Below, one piece after another: positions 36,022 to 45,043 of a stretch of DNA of 64,000 nucleotides. A model generated the notes under the pieces. It saw only the letters and a list, made by a program, of their open reading frames with translations, was not told the DNA's origin and ran no database searches. A program made the translations under genes and the position numbers. Position 1 is the stretch's first letter. Each line of letters opens with the position of its first letter. Origin of the DNA: Hyphomicrobiales bacterium (lineage in GTDB: Bacteria > Pseudomonadota > Alphaproteobacteria > Rhizobiales > Rhizobiaceae); assembly GCA_900472675.1 (NCBI GenBank), contig UCJA01000016.1, positions 1-64,000 of the forward strand. Reading direction: 5' to 3'.

Positions 36022-36837
36022 TCAGGCCCGGTAGCGCGGCGCCGGCGTCTTCAGCGAGAGATGCGGCGCGAGCGCAGCGCGGGCCGTCTCATACGCCTGA
36101 TACAACGCCGCATCGGCCAGCGACGGAATGGTCACGAGCTCGCCTTGGTCGAAGCCTGCGAGTGCTGCATCCACCATGTCACCCACATCCATGACCCGTT
36201 CCGGATCGAGACCGTCCATGGAGCCGCCGGCGCGGTCGAAGATCTCGGTGCGGGTAAGGCCCGGCAGGACAGCCTGCACCCGGACGCCCTTGTTCTTCAG
36301 CTCACCGGCCAGCGATTCCGTCAGCGACAGAATGAAGGCTTTGGAGGCGACATAGGTGCCGCTGAAGAAATGCGGCGCAAGCGCCACGACCGAGGCCGTG
36401 CTGATGATCGCGCCTTTGCCTCTTGCCGCAAACACCTGCGCTGCCGCGACCGCCAGACGGTGAGCGGCGAAGACGTTGAGGTCCACCATCCGGTCCAGAT
36501 AGTCGGGGTCCGAATCGAGCAGAGGCCCCTGGGGACCGATGCCGGCATTGTTGACGAGCAGGCTGATTGAAGCGTCGTCACGCAGCCGCTGCTCCACCTT
36601 GCGGACGTCGGCGCGCTCTGTCAGATCAGCCGGGAGGGTGTCGACCTTGACCCCGTACCGCTTCGACAGCGAGGTCGCCAGTTCGGTCAGCCGCGCCTGA
36701 TCGCGCGCGACGAGGATGAGATCATAGCCGCGACCGGCCAGGCGATCGGCATAGGTGGCGCCGATGCCGGAAGAGGCACCGGTGACGAGTGCGGTGCCGG
36801 TGACCGAGGCGGTGATGGATGAGGGTTCGGATGCCAT
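36022..36837 (-). CDS. Short-chain dehydrogenase/reductase
   Basis: The 271-residue SDR has TGASSGIG for nucleotide binding, NNAGIG, Ser in ISTASVVALAP, and catalytic GTYVASK. The sequence resembles the DltE/YqjQ group of oxidoreductases with broad substrates. The ATG at 36837 follows AAAGGAG and is certain; a longer frame runs into the divergent promoter. It is divergent from a MarR-type regulator, and a perfect palindrome lies between the two, so it is probably repressed by that regulator. Substrate unknown. Confidence 0.88.
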   Translation of the reverse strand: MASEPSSITASVTGTALVTGASSGIGATYADRLAGRGYDLILVARDQARLTELATSLSKRYGVKVDTLPADLTERADVRKVEQRLRDDASISLLVNNAGIGPQGPLLDSDPDYLDRMVDLNVFAAHRLAVAAAQVFAARGKGAIISTASVVALAPHFFSGTYVASKAFILSLTESLAGELKNKGVRVQAVLPGLTRTEIFDRAGGSMDGLDPERVMDVGDMVDAALAGFDQGELVTIPSLADAALYQAYETARAALAPHLSLKTPAPRYRA

Positions 36838-36857
36838 GCGAGAGCTCCTTTTGATTT

Positions 36858-36875
36858 TAGTGGTATATGCCACTA
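36858..36875. promoter_or_regulatory. Palindrome, likely MarR operator
   Basis: TAGTGG-TATATG-CCACTA is a perfect six-base inverted repeat around a six-base spacer, in the 119-base gap between the SDR gene and the divergent MarR gene. TATATG recurs just after it. Size and symmetry fit a MarR dimer site controlling both genes. Inferred from position only. Confidence 0.65.
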
Positions 36876-36956
36876 TATGTGAAACAGATTTCTCGGTGCA
36901 AGGGCGCCGGACAACGGGGCTCAAAAAAATCGAGCGTAGAGGAGACGAAGACGGAC

Positions 36957-37442
36957 ATGGCTCAGAACGACCTGCAGATGGACGACGGCGTCTGGCTCTA
37001 CTGCAACAACAGCGCCGTGCGCCGGGCCGCCCGCCAGCTCGGGCAGCTCTACGATGAGGCGATGGGAAAGACGGGGCTCAAGGGCACCCAGTTTTCATTG
37101 ATGACGCAGATCGTCCGCTCGCAGGAGCCGACGGTGAAGGCGCTTGCAGACGCCATGGTGATGGATCTCTCGGCACTCGGGCACACGCTGAAGCCGTTGA
37201 TCCGCGACGGTCTGGTGGAGCTTATCCCCGACCCGAAGGATCGGCGTGCCAAGCGGGTGAAGCTGACGCCCGAGGGCGTTGCCCGCCAGAAGGAGATGCT
37301 GGGCCTCTGGCAGGAGGCGCAGGATAGGTTCGACAAAAGCTTCGGCCTCGAGCGTGCGCAGGAACTGCGGCAGACGCTTGCCTTCCTTTCCTCGCCGGAG
37401 TTTGCGGAAAGCTTCCGGCGCGCCGAGGAGAATGATGCTTAG
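36957..37442 (+). CDS. MarR-family transcriptional regulator
   Basis: The 161-residue protein has the winged helix-turn-helix of MarR proteins: TGLKGTQFSLMTQI, PTVKALADAMVMDLSALGHTLKPLIRDGLVEL (recognition helix) and the wing DPKDRRAKRVKLTPEG. MarR dimers usually repress a divergent gene and release DNA on binding a small phenolic or other ligand. The ATG at 36957 has GAGGAG upstream; the longer frame from 36867 would start inside the operator. The last four bases overlap the cupin gene in convergent orientation. The likely target is the adjacent SDR gene. Confidence 0.9.
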   Translation: MAQNDLQMDDGVWLYCNNSAVRRAARQLGQLYDEAMGKTGLKGTQFSLMTQIVRSQEPTVKALADAMVMDLSALGHTLKPLIRDGLVELIPDPKDRRAKRVKLTPEGVARQKEMLGLWQEAQDRFDKSFGLERAQELRQTLAFLSSPEFAESFRRAEENDA

Positions 37443-37783
37443 AGGCGGATGACATAGTCCTTGCGAGTCGTTTCAACCACTTGCCAGCTTCCCTTGAAGC
37501 CGGGCCTCAGCACCATGCTATCACCGGCGCGCAGGTGGACCGGTTCGCCAGCCTCTTCCGTCACGATGGAATAGCCGGAAATGACGCGGAAATACTCCCA
37601 CTCGTCATAGGCGATGTGCCAGGTGCCGGGCGTTGCTTCCCACACACCGGCATAGATGCCACCGGCGGCTTCTTCGAAGTTCCAGGTCCTGAAGGTCGGA
37701 TTGCCGGCGATCAGCCGGTCCTGCGGCGGCGCGCCTTCTTCCGGTTCCATGGTGGCGGTATCGAAGGTGATCCAGGCACTCAT
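37439..37783 (-). CDS. Small cupin-domain protein
   Basis: The 114-residue product is one cupin barrel of the cupin_3/DUF861 type: GIYAGVWEATPGTWHIAYDEWEYFRVISG holds motif 1 (split here by position, with His and Glu metal-type residues), and HLRAGDSMVLRPGFKGSWQV is motif 2. Such proteins are often enzymes or binding proteins for small acids. Start at the ATG 37783 (MSAWITFD) has GGGAG at proper spacing; another ATG two codons earlier is possible. It overlaps the marR stop by four bases on the opposite strand. Function unknown. Confidence 0.8.
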   Translation of the reverse strand: MSAWITFDTATMEPEEGAPPQDRLIAGNPTFRTWNFEEAAGGIYAGVWEATPGTWHIAYDEWEYFRVISGYSIVTEEAGEPVHLRAGDSMVLRPGFKGSWQVVETTRKDYVIRL

Positions 37784-37855
37784 TCTCATCTCCCGATCAG
37801 CCGACCCGTGCGGCATTAACGACGCCTAGCGTCAAAGTCCTGGCTGCGCAACGTC

Positions 37856-38545
37856 TCAGGCAAAGAGCTGGTGGATGAAGGCCGTGCCGGCTGCCAGCGC
37901 ACCATAGACGACGCTGGAGGCAAGGACGAGCGAGGCGGCCCCGGCGAGGATGCCGAGCAGAATGAAGACGCCATCGGCTGCCAGAAGCCCGAGCGCCATG
38001 ATGCAGAGCGAGGCCGCCGGCGGCATGTTACCGAAGGGAATGGGCAGGACCAGCACGATCGACAGGATGAGCCACAGGATGCCGAGCAGCCGTTCCGCCA
38101 CATAGCCGGTCAGGATGGACAGGCGTGGCTTGAGGATACGCTCCGCACGGGCGAGCCAGGGTTCGGCCTTGTCGAGAAGGCTCGCATAATCGGTTCGCTT
38201 GAGGGACCTGCGGGTGATGAAGCCGGGCAGCCAGACCTGGCAGCCGATCGCCACCTGGGCGCATAGGAAAAGCAACGGGATGCCGAGCACGGTTGAGGTT
38301 CCGGGCGGCGTCGGCAGCGCGTTGGGAAGCGCGAAGATAAGGATGAGCGCGGCTGCCGCGCGGTCCTGCATGCCGTGGAGGAGATCACCGATGGTGATGC
38401 GCTCTTCGTCGGACGCATGCTGGACGGTGCGAAAGAGCTCGATCACCGAAGGCTGACGGTGCGGATGGTCCTTGTCGCCGGCGTCATCCTCATGGCTCTC
38501 AGGATGCGAGACTTCGGGTTCGGCCTGCAATCGCTCTTCCTTCAT
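37856..38545 (-). CDS. exoD: ExoD-family membrane protein
   Basis: The 229-residue protein has an acidic, His-rich N-terminus (about 1-35), a conserved cytoplasmic segment (ITIGDLLHGMQDRAAAALILIFALPNALPTPPGTS) and C-terminal transmembrane helices (about 140-229). It matches the ExoD family, first found in S. meliloti as affecting exopolysaccharide production and nodule invasion. The molecular activity is unknown. The ATG at 38545 is preferred; an in-frame TTG at 38581 exists. An exact EcfG-type promoter (38638-38662) lies about 93 bases upstream, so expression is probably under the general stress response. Confidence 0.88.
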   Translation of the reverse strand: MKEERLQAEPEVSHPESHEDDAGDKDHPHRQPSVIELFRTVQHASDEERITIGDLLHGMQDRAAAALILIFALPNALPTPPGTSTVLGIPLLFLCAQVAIGCQVWLPGFITRRSLKRTDYASLLDKAEPWLARAERILKPRLSILTGYVAERLLGILWLILSIVLVLPIPFGNMPPAASLCIMALGLLAADGVFILLGILAGAASLVLASSVVYGALAAGTAFIHQLFA

Positions 38546-38637
38546 CCGTTCCGGCTCATGCCAGTTTTTCCTGCCCGACAAATTTCAACGGTCAGGAAGC
38601 CGGTGCGAACCGTAGTTTCCGACCGACGCGGCAGGTG

Positions 38638-38662
38638 AACGATCGTGCCCCCGCCTCGTTCC
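38638..38662 (-). promoter_or_regulatory. EcfG-type (general stress) promoter for exoD
   Basis: On the minus strand the sequence reads GGAAC, 16 bases, CGTT, the full consensus for the alphaproteobacterial EcfG sigma factor. Transcription would start near 38630 and enter exoD. The -35 element overlaps an imperfect 12-base inverted repeat (38650-38661/38672-38683) that may be the end of the metY message. Confidence 0.7.
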
Positions 38663-38722
38663 GCAGGAGCAGAACAAGGCGGGCGTACAGAAGCACGGAT
38701 GTGAGACGAAACGGTGACGCGG

Positions 38723-40006
38723 TCAGACTTTGGACAGGGCCTGCTCGAGGTCCGCGATGATATCGGCTGCATCCTCGATGCCGACCGACAGGCGAACCAC
38801 GTCAGGGCCGGCACCTGCCGAGACCTGCTGATCCTCGGTCAGCTGGCGGTGCGTGGTGGAGGCTGGATGGATGACCAGCGAACGGGTGTCACCGATATTG
38901 GCGAGATGCGAGAAGAGCTGCAGGCTCTCCACGAGTGTCTTGCCGGCCTCGTAGCCCCCCTTTAGCCCGAAGGTAAAGACGGCGCCGGCGCCCTTGGGTG
39001 AATAGCGCTGCTGCAGGGCGTGGTTGTTGCTGTCTTCGAGCCCTGCGTAACCGACCCAGCCAACCTTGGGATGGTCTTTCAGCCAGGTCGCGACGGCCAG
39101 CGCGTTTTCGCAGTGCCGTTGCATGCGCAGCGGAAGCGTCTCGATGCCGGTCAGGATCATGAAGGCGTTGAAGGGCGAGATCGCCGGCCCCAGATCGCGC
39201 AGTCCGAGAACCCGGGCCGCAATTGCAAAGGCGATGTTGCCGAAGGCCTGGTGAAGCACGACGCCTGCATATTCCGGACGCGGCTGCGACAGCATGGGAT
39301 AATTGCCCGACGCCGACCAGTCGAAGGTGCCGCCGTCGACCAAGATGCCACCCATGGAATTGCCGTGGCCGCCGAGGAACTTGGTCAGCGAATGGATGAC
39401 GATATCGGCGCCGTGTTCCAGCGGGCGCACCAGGTAGGGGCTCGCCATGGTGTTGTCGACGATCAGAGGCAGACCGTGCCGGTGCGCGACCTCTGCAATC
39501 GCTGCGATGTCCACGAAGGTGCCGCCGGGGTTGGCCAGGCTTTCAATGAAGATGGCGCGGGTGCGCCCGTCGATTTCAGCCTCGAAGGTCGAGACATCGG
39601 CGGGATCGGCCCAGCGCACCTGCCAGTCGAAGTTCTTGAAGGCATGGCCGAACTGGTTGATCGAGCCGCCGTAGAGCTTGCGGGCGGCGACGAAATTGTC
39701 GCCCGGCTGCATGATGGCGTGGAAGGTGAGAAGCTGTGCCGCATGGCCCGAAGCGACCGCGAGCGCCGCCGCGCCGCCTTCCAGCGCCGCCACCCTCTCC
39801 TCCAGCACCGCCTGGGTGGGGTTCATGATGCGGGTATAGATGTTGCCGAACTGCTGCAAGCCAAACAGCGCCGCTGCATGATCGGCATTCTCGAACACGA
39901 AGGACGTGGTCTGGTAGATTGGCGTGGCGCGGGCGCCGGTGGTTGGATCGGGTGCTGCGCCCGCGTGAACGGCCAGCGTCGAGAAGCCCGGGTTCTGGTT
40001 CGGCAT
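38723..40006 (-). CDS. metY: O-acetylhomoserine sulfhydrylase (MetY)
   Basis: The 427-residue PLP enzyme of the Cys/Met metabolism family makes homocysteine from O-acetylhomoserine and sulfide. Motifs: [40 protein letters not shown], and the PLP lysine in [16 protein letters not shown]. The insert after the lysine and the 427-residue length fit MetY rather than the shorter MetB/MetC/MetZ. The ATG at 40006 follows GGGAGGA. The gene for a CoA-binding protein lies upstream on the same strand with a 141-base gap. I looked for a SAM-II riboswitch there and did not see one. Confidence 0.95.
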   Translation of the reverse strand: MPNQNPGFSTLAVHAGAAPDPTTGARATPIYQTTSFVFENADHAAALFGLQQFGNIYTRIMNPTQAVLEERVAALEGGAAALAVASGHAAQLLTFHAIMQPGDNFVAARKLYGGSINQFGHAFKNFDWQVRWADPADVSTFEAEIDGRTRAIFIESLANPGGTFVDIAAIAEVAHRHGLPLIVDNTMASPYLVRPLEHGADIVIHSLTKFLGGHGNSMGGILVDGGTFDWSASGNYPMLSQPRPEYAGVVLHQAFGNIAFAIAARVLGLRDLGPAISPFNAFMILTGIETLPLRMQRHCENALAVATWLKDHPKVGWVGYAGLEDSNNHALQQRYSPKGAGAVFTFGLKGGYEAGKTLVESLQLFSHLANIGDTRSLVIHPASTTHRQLTEDQQVSAGAGPDVVRLSVGIEDAADIIADLEQALSKV

Positions 40007-40147
40007 GATGTCCTCCCTGTTTTCTTGGTGATACCCGAAGAAACAGCGCGATGCCGCCGCGATCAAGGAATATCCTTCCCAAATCTTGCGTCCCGGCGAG
40101 ATTGTTCCCTCAATGGCTCTGCTTTGAAAGCAGACCGGAGCAATGCG

Positions 40148-40576
40148 CTAGCCGAGGAGACGTGGGATCTCGATCGCCGGGCAGTGGTTCATCACCACTT
40201 TCACTCCAGCGGCTTCTGCCTTTGCCGCGGCCTTGTCGTCGCGAACGCTGAGCTGCCCCCAGATGACTTTAGGTGGCGTTTCGAGCGCCAGCGCCTCGTC
40301 GACTACGCCATCCAGAAATTCCGCCGCCCGGAAGACATCCACCATATCCACCGGCTGCGGTACGTCGGCCAGCGTTGCATAGACGGTCTGGCCGAGGATC
40401 TCCTTGCCCGCCTGCCCCGGATTGACCGGAAACACCGTGTAGCCCCTCGACAGCAGGAAGCCCATCACCTGGTTGCTGGGGCGGCCGGGGTTCGGCGAGG
40501 CGCCCAGCAGCGCAATGGTCTTGGTGGTCTTCAGGATGTCGGCAAGGTAATCGCGGTCGTAGCTGTCGTGGTTCAT
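40148..40576 (-). CDS. CoA-binding domain protein (YccU family)
   Basis: The 142-residue protein is a single Rossmann-type CoA-binding domain: TIALLGASPNPGRPSNQVMGFLLSRGYTVFPVNPG at the N-terminal half, then VDMVDVFR and the C-terminal NHCPAIEIPRLLG. These are the hallmarks of the YccU/succinyl-CoA synthetase-like family with no known reaction. The ATG at 40576 follows GAGGAGAG; a longer frame to 40729 has no conserved extra residues. It is upstream of metY on the same strand and may be co-transcribed, which hints at sulfur or methyl metabolism, but that is speculative. Confidence 0.9.
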   Translation of the reverse strand: MNHDSYDRDYLADILKTTKTIALLGASPNPGRPSNQVMGFLLSRGYTVFPVNPGQAGKEILGQTVYATLADVPQPVDMVDVFRAAEFLDGVVDEALALETPPKVIWGQLSVRDDKAAAKAEAAGVKVVMNHCPAIEIPRLLG

Positions 40577-40937
40577 GGTGCTCTCCTCAATGGCCGTCTT
40601 CAAAGGATTTAGGGTCGAAGGGCCGGCTTCACCATGACCGGGCCCCAGATTCGCGCGACCAGTGTCGTTGCCAGATCGCGCCAAGCCTGCCCCGTCAGCA
40701 CGAGAAATTTTGTGGTACCATATGACCACATCGATAACCTGTTGTTTCCGCTGAGTTATTTTTCCGAAGGGCCAAGGGCGCTTTCTTGACGGCGCGGTGG
40801 AGCCCCGGTATAAGCCGAGCCAGAACGCGGACCTTTCGAGGCCCGCTTTCTTTTTTGCCGGTCAAACGGCAATTCAAGCAACAAAAAACGCCCTTGCAGC
40901 CGATTTGGATGCCTTGGGTCCAGCGAAAGAGAAAATC
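40577..40937. other. Divergent intergenic region ahead of rplM
   Basis: About 360 bases between the CoA-binding gene and rplM. It should hold the rplM-rpsI promoter. Frames crossing it (for example upstream extensions of rplM from 40797) are not supported, because the conserved L13 start is at 40938. I saw no recognisable ribosomal-protein leader structure. Confidence 0.4.
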
Positions 40938-41402
40938 ATGTCAACCTTCGTTCAGAAGCCCGCAGAGGTGGAGAAGAAGTGGGTGATCATCGATGCCGAA
41001 GGCCTCGTTGTCGGTCGCCTCGCCACCATCGTTGCCAACCGCCTGCGCGGCAAGCACAAGCCGACCTTCACACCGCACGTCGATGATGGCGACAATGTCA
41101 TCATCATCAATGCCGAGAAGGTCGTCCTGACCGGCAACAAGTATGCCGACAAGAAGTACTACTGGCACACCGGCTATCCGGGTGGCATCAAGGAGCGCAC
41201 TGCGCGCCAGATCATCGAAGGCCGCTTTCCGGAGCGCGTCGTCGAGAAGGCTGTCGAGCGCATGGTTCCCCGTGGCCCGCTTGGTCGTCGCCAGATGAAG
41301 AACCTGCGTGTTTACGCCGGCTCGACCCATCCCCACGAAGCACAGCAGCCTGTCGCACTCGACGTGGCTTCGCTGAACAAGAAGAACGTAAGGAGCGCCT
41401 GA
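40938..41402 (+). CDS. rplM: 50S ribosomal protein L13
   Basis: The 154-residue protein binds 23S rRNA early in 50S assembly. It starts [20 protein letters not shown], with later motifs [20 protein letters not shown] and the highly conserved [22 protein letters not shown] split over residues about 108-129. The ATG at 40938 fits the conserved N-terminus of alphaproteobacterial L13. rpsI starts two bases after the stop, in the universal rplM-rpsI operon. Confidence 0.99.
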   Translation: MSTFVQKPAEVEKKWVIIDAEGLVVGRLATIVANRLRGKHKPTFTPHVDDGDNVIIINAEKVVLTGNKYADKKYYWHTGYPGGIKERTARQIIEGRFPERVVEKAVERMVPRGPLGRRQMKNLRVYAGSTHPHEAQQPVALDVASLNKKNVRSA

Positions 41403-41404
41403 TA

Positions 41405-41872
41405 ATGGCTGATCTTTCCTCCCTGAAGGACCTCGCCCCGGCTGCTGAAAATCAGGCTCCGGTTCACGTTCGCAAGGTCGATGCACAGGGTCGTTCCTAT
41501 GCAACCGGCAAGCGCAAGAACGCCGTTGCCCGCGTGTGGATCAAGCCCGGCTCGGGCAAGATCATCATCAACGGTCGCGACTTCACGGCTTACTTCGCCC
41601 GTCCGGTTCTGCAGATGATCCTGCAGCAGCCGCTAGTGTCTTCGAGCCGCGCTGGCCAGTTCGACATCATCGCCACGGTTGCTGGCGGCGGTCTCTCCGG
41701 CCAGGCCGGTGCCGTTCGTCACGGTCTGTCGAAGGCCCTCACCTACTTCGAGCCCGGCCTTCGCGCCGTTCTCAAGAAGGGTGGCTTCCTGACCCGCGAC
41801 AGCCGCGTCGTCGAGCGCAAGAAGTACGGCAAGGCGAAGGCCCGCCGGTCCTTCCAGTTCTCCAAGCGTTAA
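41405..41872 (+). CDS. rpsI: 30S ribosomal protein S9
   Basis: The 155-residue protein has a variable N-terminal extension (about 1-30), the core [41 protein letters not shown], and the C-terminal tail RRSFQFSKR, which reaches the P-site tRNA. It is co-translated with rplM and ends in a clear terminator. Confidence 0.99.
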   Translation: MADLSSLKDLAPAAENQAPVHVRKVDAQGRSYATGKRKNAVARVWIKPGSGKIIINGRDFTAYFARPVLQMILQQPLVSSSRAGQFDIIATVAGGGLSGQAGAVRHGLSKALTYFEPGLRAVLKKGGFLTRDSRVVERKKYGKAKARRSFQFSKR

Positions 41873-41897
41873 TCGCTTCGAGTTCTCACGATTTTGG

Positions 41898-41926
41898 AAA
41901 GCGGGGCTTCGGCTCCGCTTTTTTTT
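41898..41926 (+). terminator. Intrinsic terminator of rplM-rpsI
   Basis: A ten-pair stem (AAAGCGGGGC with GCTCCGCTTT, one G-T pair) is capped by a TTCG tetraloop and followed by eight T residues, 25 bases after rpsI. Confidence 0.93.
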
Positions 41927-41945
41927 GCCCGCAAATAGCCTGCCT

Positions 41946-42662
41946 CTAGCCGAGGAATTCGACGGTGCCGCTATCGAGGTCGTAACGGCCGTAAACGACC
42001 TTGACCTTGCCCTCCTGCACGAACTCGGCAACGATGGGGCTTTCGGTGGCAATCTTGTGTGCCGTGCGGCGGGCACTTTCCTTCACGACGTTATCGACAT
42101 AATCGCCGGGTTTGCCGAGAAGATCGCGGGCAGTTGGAACCATGGCGTCCACCATCGCGCCGATCGAGCCCGGCAGTTTCGTGCCCTTTTCCGCCACCTC
42201 GCAGGCAGCGGATATCGCACCGCAGCGCTCATGACCCAGCACCACGATGAGCGGCGAGCCGAGATGCTCGACACCGTATTCGATCGAGCCCATGACTGCC
42301 GTATCGGCGATATTGCCGGCATTGCGGCAAACAAACAGGTCACCCAGGCCAACGCCGCCGAACAAAAGCTCCGGCGACAGCCGGCTATCGGCACAGGTGA
42401 GAACCGTCGCCCAGGGTTTTTGAGCCTTGGCCACAGTCGCGCGGGTGGCGACCATATCAACCTCGCAGAGTTGCGGCGCTGAAACGAATTTGGCATTGCC
42501 AGCCTTCAGGCGCTCCAGCGCCTCATCCGGCGACCGCCCCTTTGCCGTCTCCGCCGCAGCGGCAGACCGCCCGAGACCACCGAACAGCGCAAGCCCCATG
42601 CCTGCTGCCCCTGCAACCGTCATCAACCGACGACGGCCGATCGTCATACAATCAACACACAT
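41946..42662 (-). CDS. Beta-carbonic anhydrase with Tat signal
   Basis: The 238-residue enzyme interconverts CO2 and bicarbonate. Zinc ligands are visible in LTCADSRL (Cys, with Asp-Arg dyad) and LGHERCGA (His and Cys). The N-terminus has a twin-arginine signal (GRRRLMTVAGAAGMGLALFG ... SAAAAE), so it should fold in the cytoplasm and be exported to the periplasm with its zinc. The ATG at 42662 (MCVDCMT) follows GGGGGAAA. It converges on rpsI and diverges from speB. Physiological role may be CO2 retention or pH control in the periplasm; this is inference. Confidence 0.93.
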   Translation of the reverse strand: MCVDCMTIGRRRLMTVAGAAGMGLALFGGLGRSAAAAETAKGRSPDEALERLKAGNAKFVSAPQLCEVDMVATRATVAKAQKPWATVLTCADSRLSPELLFGGVGLGDLFVCRNAGNIADTAVMGSIEYGVEHLGSPLIVVLGHERCGAISAACEVAEKGTKLPGSIGAMVDAMVPTARDLLGKPGDYVDNVVKESARRTAHKIATESPIVAEFVQEGKVKVVYGRYDLDSGTVEFLG

Positions 42663-43086
42663 GGAATTTCCCCCGATCACGTGGCGAGCGCCCCAAATGA
42701 CGCCCCACTGTCTCGGAGTTTAATCCAAATACCCGCTACCCAAATCTGCATCTAATAATGGATGTCTTCTCGTCATTGGTGCATTTCATGCAATTTAAAT
42801 GGCAATAAAAACGTCAAATTCGAATTGTTTCTAGATCTTTGTCATTTCCATATTTGACATCGGTCATTTGTATTTCATTCATCTATATTGCCTGTCACCC
42901 TAGACATCAGCTCGCGTCTTTCGACCAGATAACCCGACATCGGCGCGGTTTGGTGAAAACCTCTGCGATCGCCCGGCGGCCCTTCCCTGGCTGGCGGCGG
43001 ATGGTTAAGCTTGACCCGAGTCAGAAAACCAGCCTTTCGGTGCCGCGTGAAGCGCCGAGACCACCGCCAACCGGAAGGACACCGTC
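42663..43086. promoter_or_regulatory. A+T-rich divergent region between carbonic anhydrase and speB
   Basis: About 420 bases with a markedly A+T-rich core (about 42740-42900), including repeated GTCATT words. Both flanking genes should be driven from here. A TTGACA at 42854 has no -10 at normal spacing that I could accept. No gene or RNA is evident. Confidence 0.4.
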
Positions 43087-44037
43087 ATGGCCAGCAAAAC
43101 CATCGATCACGCCTTCACCGCCGGCACTCTGACATCCGCTGCTACGGACCCGACCTTTGCCGGCGCGCTGTCCTTCATGCGTCGCCGGTTCAGCAAGGAT
43201 CTTACCGGTGTCGACACGGTGGTCTGGGGCATTCCCTTCGACGCGGCGACCTCCAACCGCCCGGGCGCGCGGTTCGGACCGCAGGCGATCCGCCGGGCAT
43301 CGGCCATCTTCGACAACGACCCGCAGTATCCCTTCGGCCGCGACCTGTTCGCCGACATGGCGGTGATCGACTACGGCGACTGCCTGCTCGACTATGGCAA
43401 CCACCAGGAAACGCCCGGTGCGATCGAAGCCCAGGCGAAGACCATCCTTGACGCCGGCGCCTTCCTGCTCACGCTCGGGGGCGACCATTTCATCACCTGG
43501 CCGCTTCTGAAAGCCCATGCGGCATTGCATGGGCCGCTGGCGCTTGTGCAGTTCGATGCGCACCAGGACACGTGGTTCGACGACAATCGGCGGATCGACC
43601 ACGGCTCCTTCGTGGCGCGGGCAGTTCGCGACGGCATCATCGACCCCACCCGCTCCATCCAGGTCGGGATCCGCACCCATGCGCCCGATGATTTCGGGAT
43701 CCGCCTCGTGCACGGGCATGAGCTCGAGGAGATGACGGCGGCCGAGGTTTCCCGGCTTATCCTCGAGCATGTGGGGGATCGCCCGGCCTACCTTACCTTC
43801 GACATCGACTGCCTGGACCCGGCCTTTGCGCCCGGCACCGGTACGCCTGTCGCCGGCGGGCCTTCCAGCGCCAAGATCCTCTCGGTCCTGCAGCGGCTGG
43901 GCAGCCTCGACATCCGCGGAGCTGACGTGGTGGAGGTGGCGCCTGCCTACGACCATGCGGATGTGACCGCCATTGCCGCTGCGACCGTCGCCATGTATAT
44001 GCTGGGGCTGCGCGCCGAGCGACAGGCCGCGCGTTAA
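43087..44037 (+). CDS. speB: Agmatinase/ureohydrolase family protein (SpeB)
   Basis: The 316-residue enzyme belongs to the arginase/agmatinase family with a binuclear manganese site. Metal motifs are LGGDHFITW, FDAHQDTWF (usual form DAHxD) and FDIDCLDPAFAPGTGTP. The last motif and SNRPGARFGPQAIR are typical of agmatinases, which make putrescine and urea from agmatine. The ATG at 43087 follows AAGGACAC. It is followed 73 bases later by argC. Guanidinobutyrase or another ureohydrolase substrate remains possible. Confidence 0.9.
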   Translation: MASKTIDHAFTAGTLTSAATDPTFAGALSFMRRRFSKDLTGVDTVVWGIPFDAATSNRPGARFGPQAIRRASAIFDNDPQYPFGRDLFADMAVIDYGDCLLDYGNHQETPGAIEAQAKTILDAGAFLLTLGGDHFITWPLLKAHAALHGPLALVQFDAHQDTWFDDNRRIDHGSFVARAVRDGIIDPTRSIQVGIRTHAPDDFGIRLVHGHELEEMTAAEVSRLILEHVGDRPAYLTFDIDCLDPAFAPGTGTPVAGGPSSAKILSVLQRLGSLDIRGADVVEVAPAYDHADVTAIAAATVAMYMLGLRAERQAAR

Positions 44038-44110
44038 CATTCTGAATCAACCCGGTAACACAAAGAGTCCGGCAACTGGCCCAAGGCACTGATTAGGCAG
44101 GATTAAGATC

Positions 44111-45043
44111 ATGGCAGCAAAAATCTTCATCGACGGCGAACACGGCACGACGGGGCTGCAGATCCGCACCCGCATGGCCGATCGCCGCGACGTAGAGCTG
44201 CTGTCGATCCCGGAAGCGGAACGGCGCAATGCCGCCCTTCGGGAAGACCTGCTCAACAGCGCCGATATCGCCATCCTGTGTCTGCCGGACGACGCCTCGC
44301 GCGAGGCGGTCGGCATGCTGGCCGGCAACAACCATGTGCGGGTGATCGACACCTCGACCGCCTACCGGGTCGACCCCTCCTGGGCCTACGGCTTTGCCGA
44401 GCTGGACACGGCGCAGCCGGACAAGATCCGCTCCGCCCGCCATGTCGCCAATCCGGGCTGCTATCCGACCGGCGCAATCGGCCTCATCCGGCCGCTGCGG
44501 TCAGCTGGCATCTTACCCGATGGCTATCCGGTCACCGTCAATGCGGTCTCAGGCTACACAGGCGGCGGCAAGCAGATGATCGCGCAGATGGAAGATCCGT
44601 CCCGCGAGGATGCGATCTCGACCAACAATTTCCTCTACGGCCTACCGCTCAAGCACAAGCACGTGCCGGAAATGACGATACACGGACTGCTCGACCGGGC
44701 GCCGCTGTTTTCGCCCTCCGTCGGGCGTTTCGCACAAGGCATGATCGTGCAGGTGCCGCTCTTCCTCGACCACCTCAAGGAGGGCACGACGCTCGAGGGC
44801 ATCCATGCAGCGCTGATGGCCCATTATGCCGGGCAGGATATCGTGACCGTAGTACCGCTCGAGGAGAGCGCCAAGCTCGCCCGCGTCGAAGCCGAGGAAC
44901 TGGTCGACACCGATCGCATGAAGCTCTTCGTGTTCGGCACGCCGGGCGGTGCCCATGTCAATCTGGTCGCCGTGCTCGACAACCTCGGCAAGGGTGCGTC
45001 GGGCGCTGCCGTGCAGAACATGGACCTGATGCTCTCGGCCTGA
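44111..45043 (+). CDS. argC: N-acetyl-gamma-glutamyl-phosphate reductase (short type)
   Basis: The 310-residue enzyme makes N-acetylglutamate semialdehyde in arginine synthesis using NADPH. It starts [18 protein letters not shown] (Rossmann G-x-x-G-x-x-G variant), with the catalytic Cys117 in [12 protein letters not shown] and [14 protein letters not shown]. The length is that of the short class 2 ArgC rather than the 345-residue class 1. Its stop overlaps the start of a kinase gene (TGATG). In rhizobia argC commonly lies near rplM-rpsI, as here. Confidence 0.96.
   Translation: MAAKIFIDGEHGTTGLQIRTRMADRRDVELLSIPEAERRNAALREDLLNSADIAILCLPDDASREAVGMLAGNNHVRVIDTSTAYRVDPSWAYGFAELDTAQPDKIRSARHVANPGCYPTGAIGLIRPLRSAGILPDGYPVTVNAVSGYTGGGKQMIAQMEDPSREDAISTNNFLYGLPLKHKHVPEMTIHGLLDRAPLFSPSVGRFAQGMIVQVPLFLDHLKEGTTLEGIHAALMAHYAGQDIVTVVPLEESAKLARVEAEELVDTDRMKLFVFGTPGGAHVNLVAVLDNLGKGASGAAVQNMDLMLSA

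Noticed and set aside
40007..40147. Possible SAM-II riboswitch ahead of metY
   Set aside because: The sequence lacks the SAM-II conserved core and pseudoknot pattern; only a small CTGCTTT/AAAGCAG repeat was seen.
44278..45042. Long plus-strand frame upstream of the APH(6)-like gene (would make a 541-residue protein)
   Set aside because: The first 255 codons lie out of frame inside argC, whose product is clearly conserved. The kinase starts naturally at the TGATG overlap.
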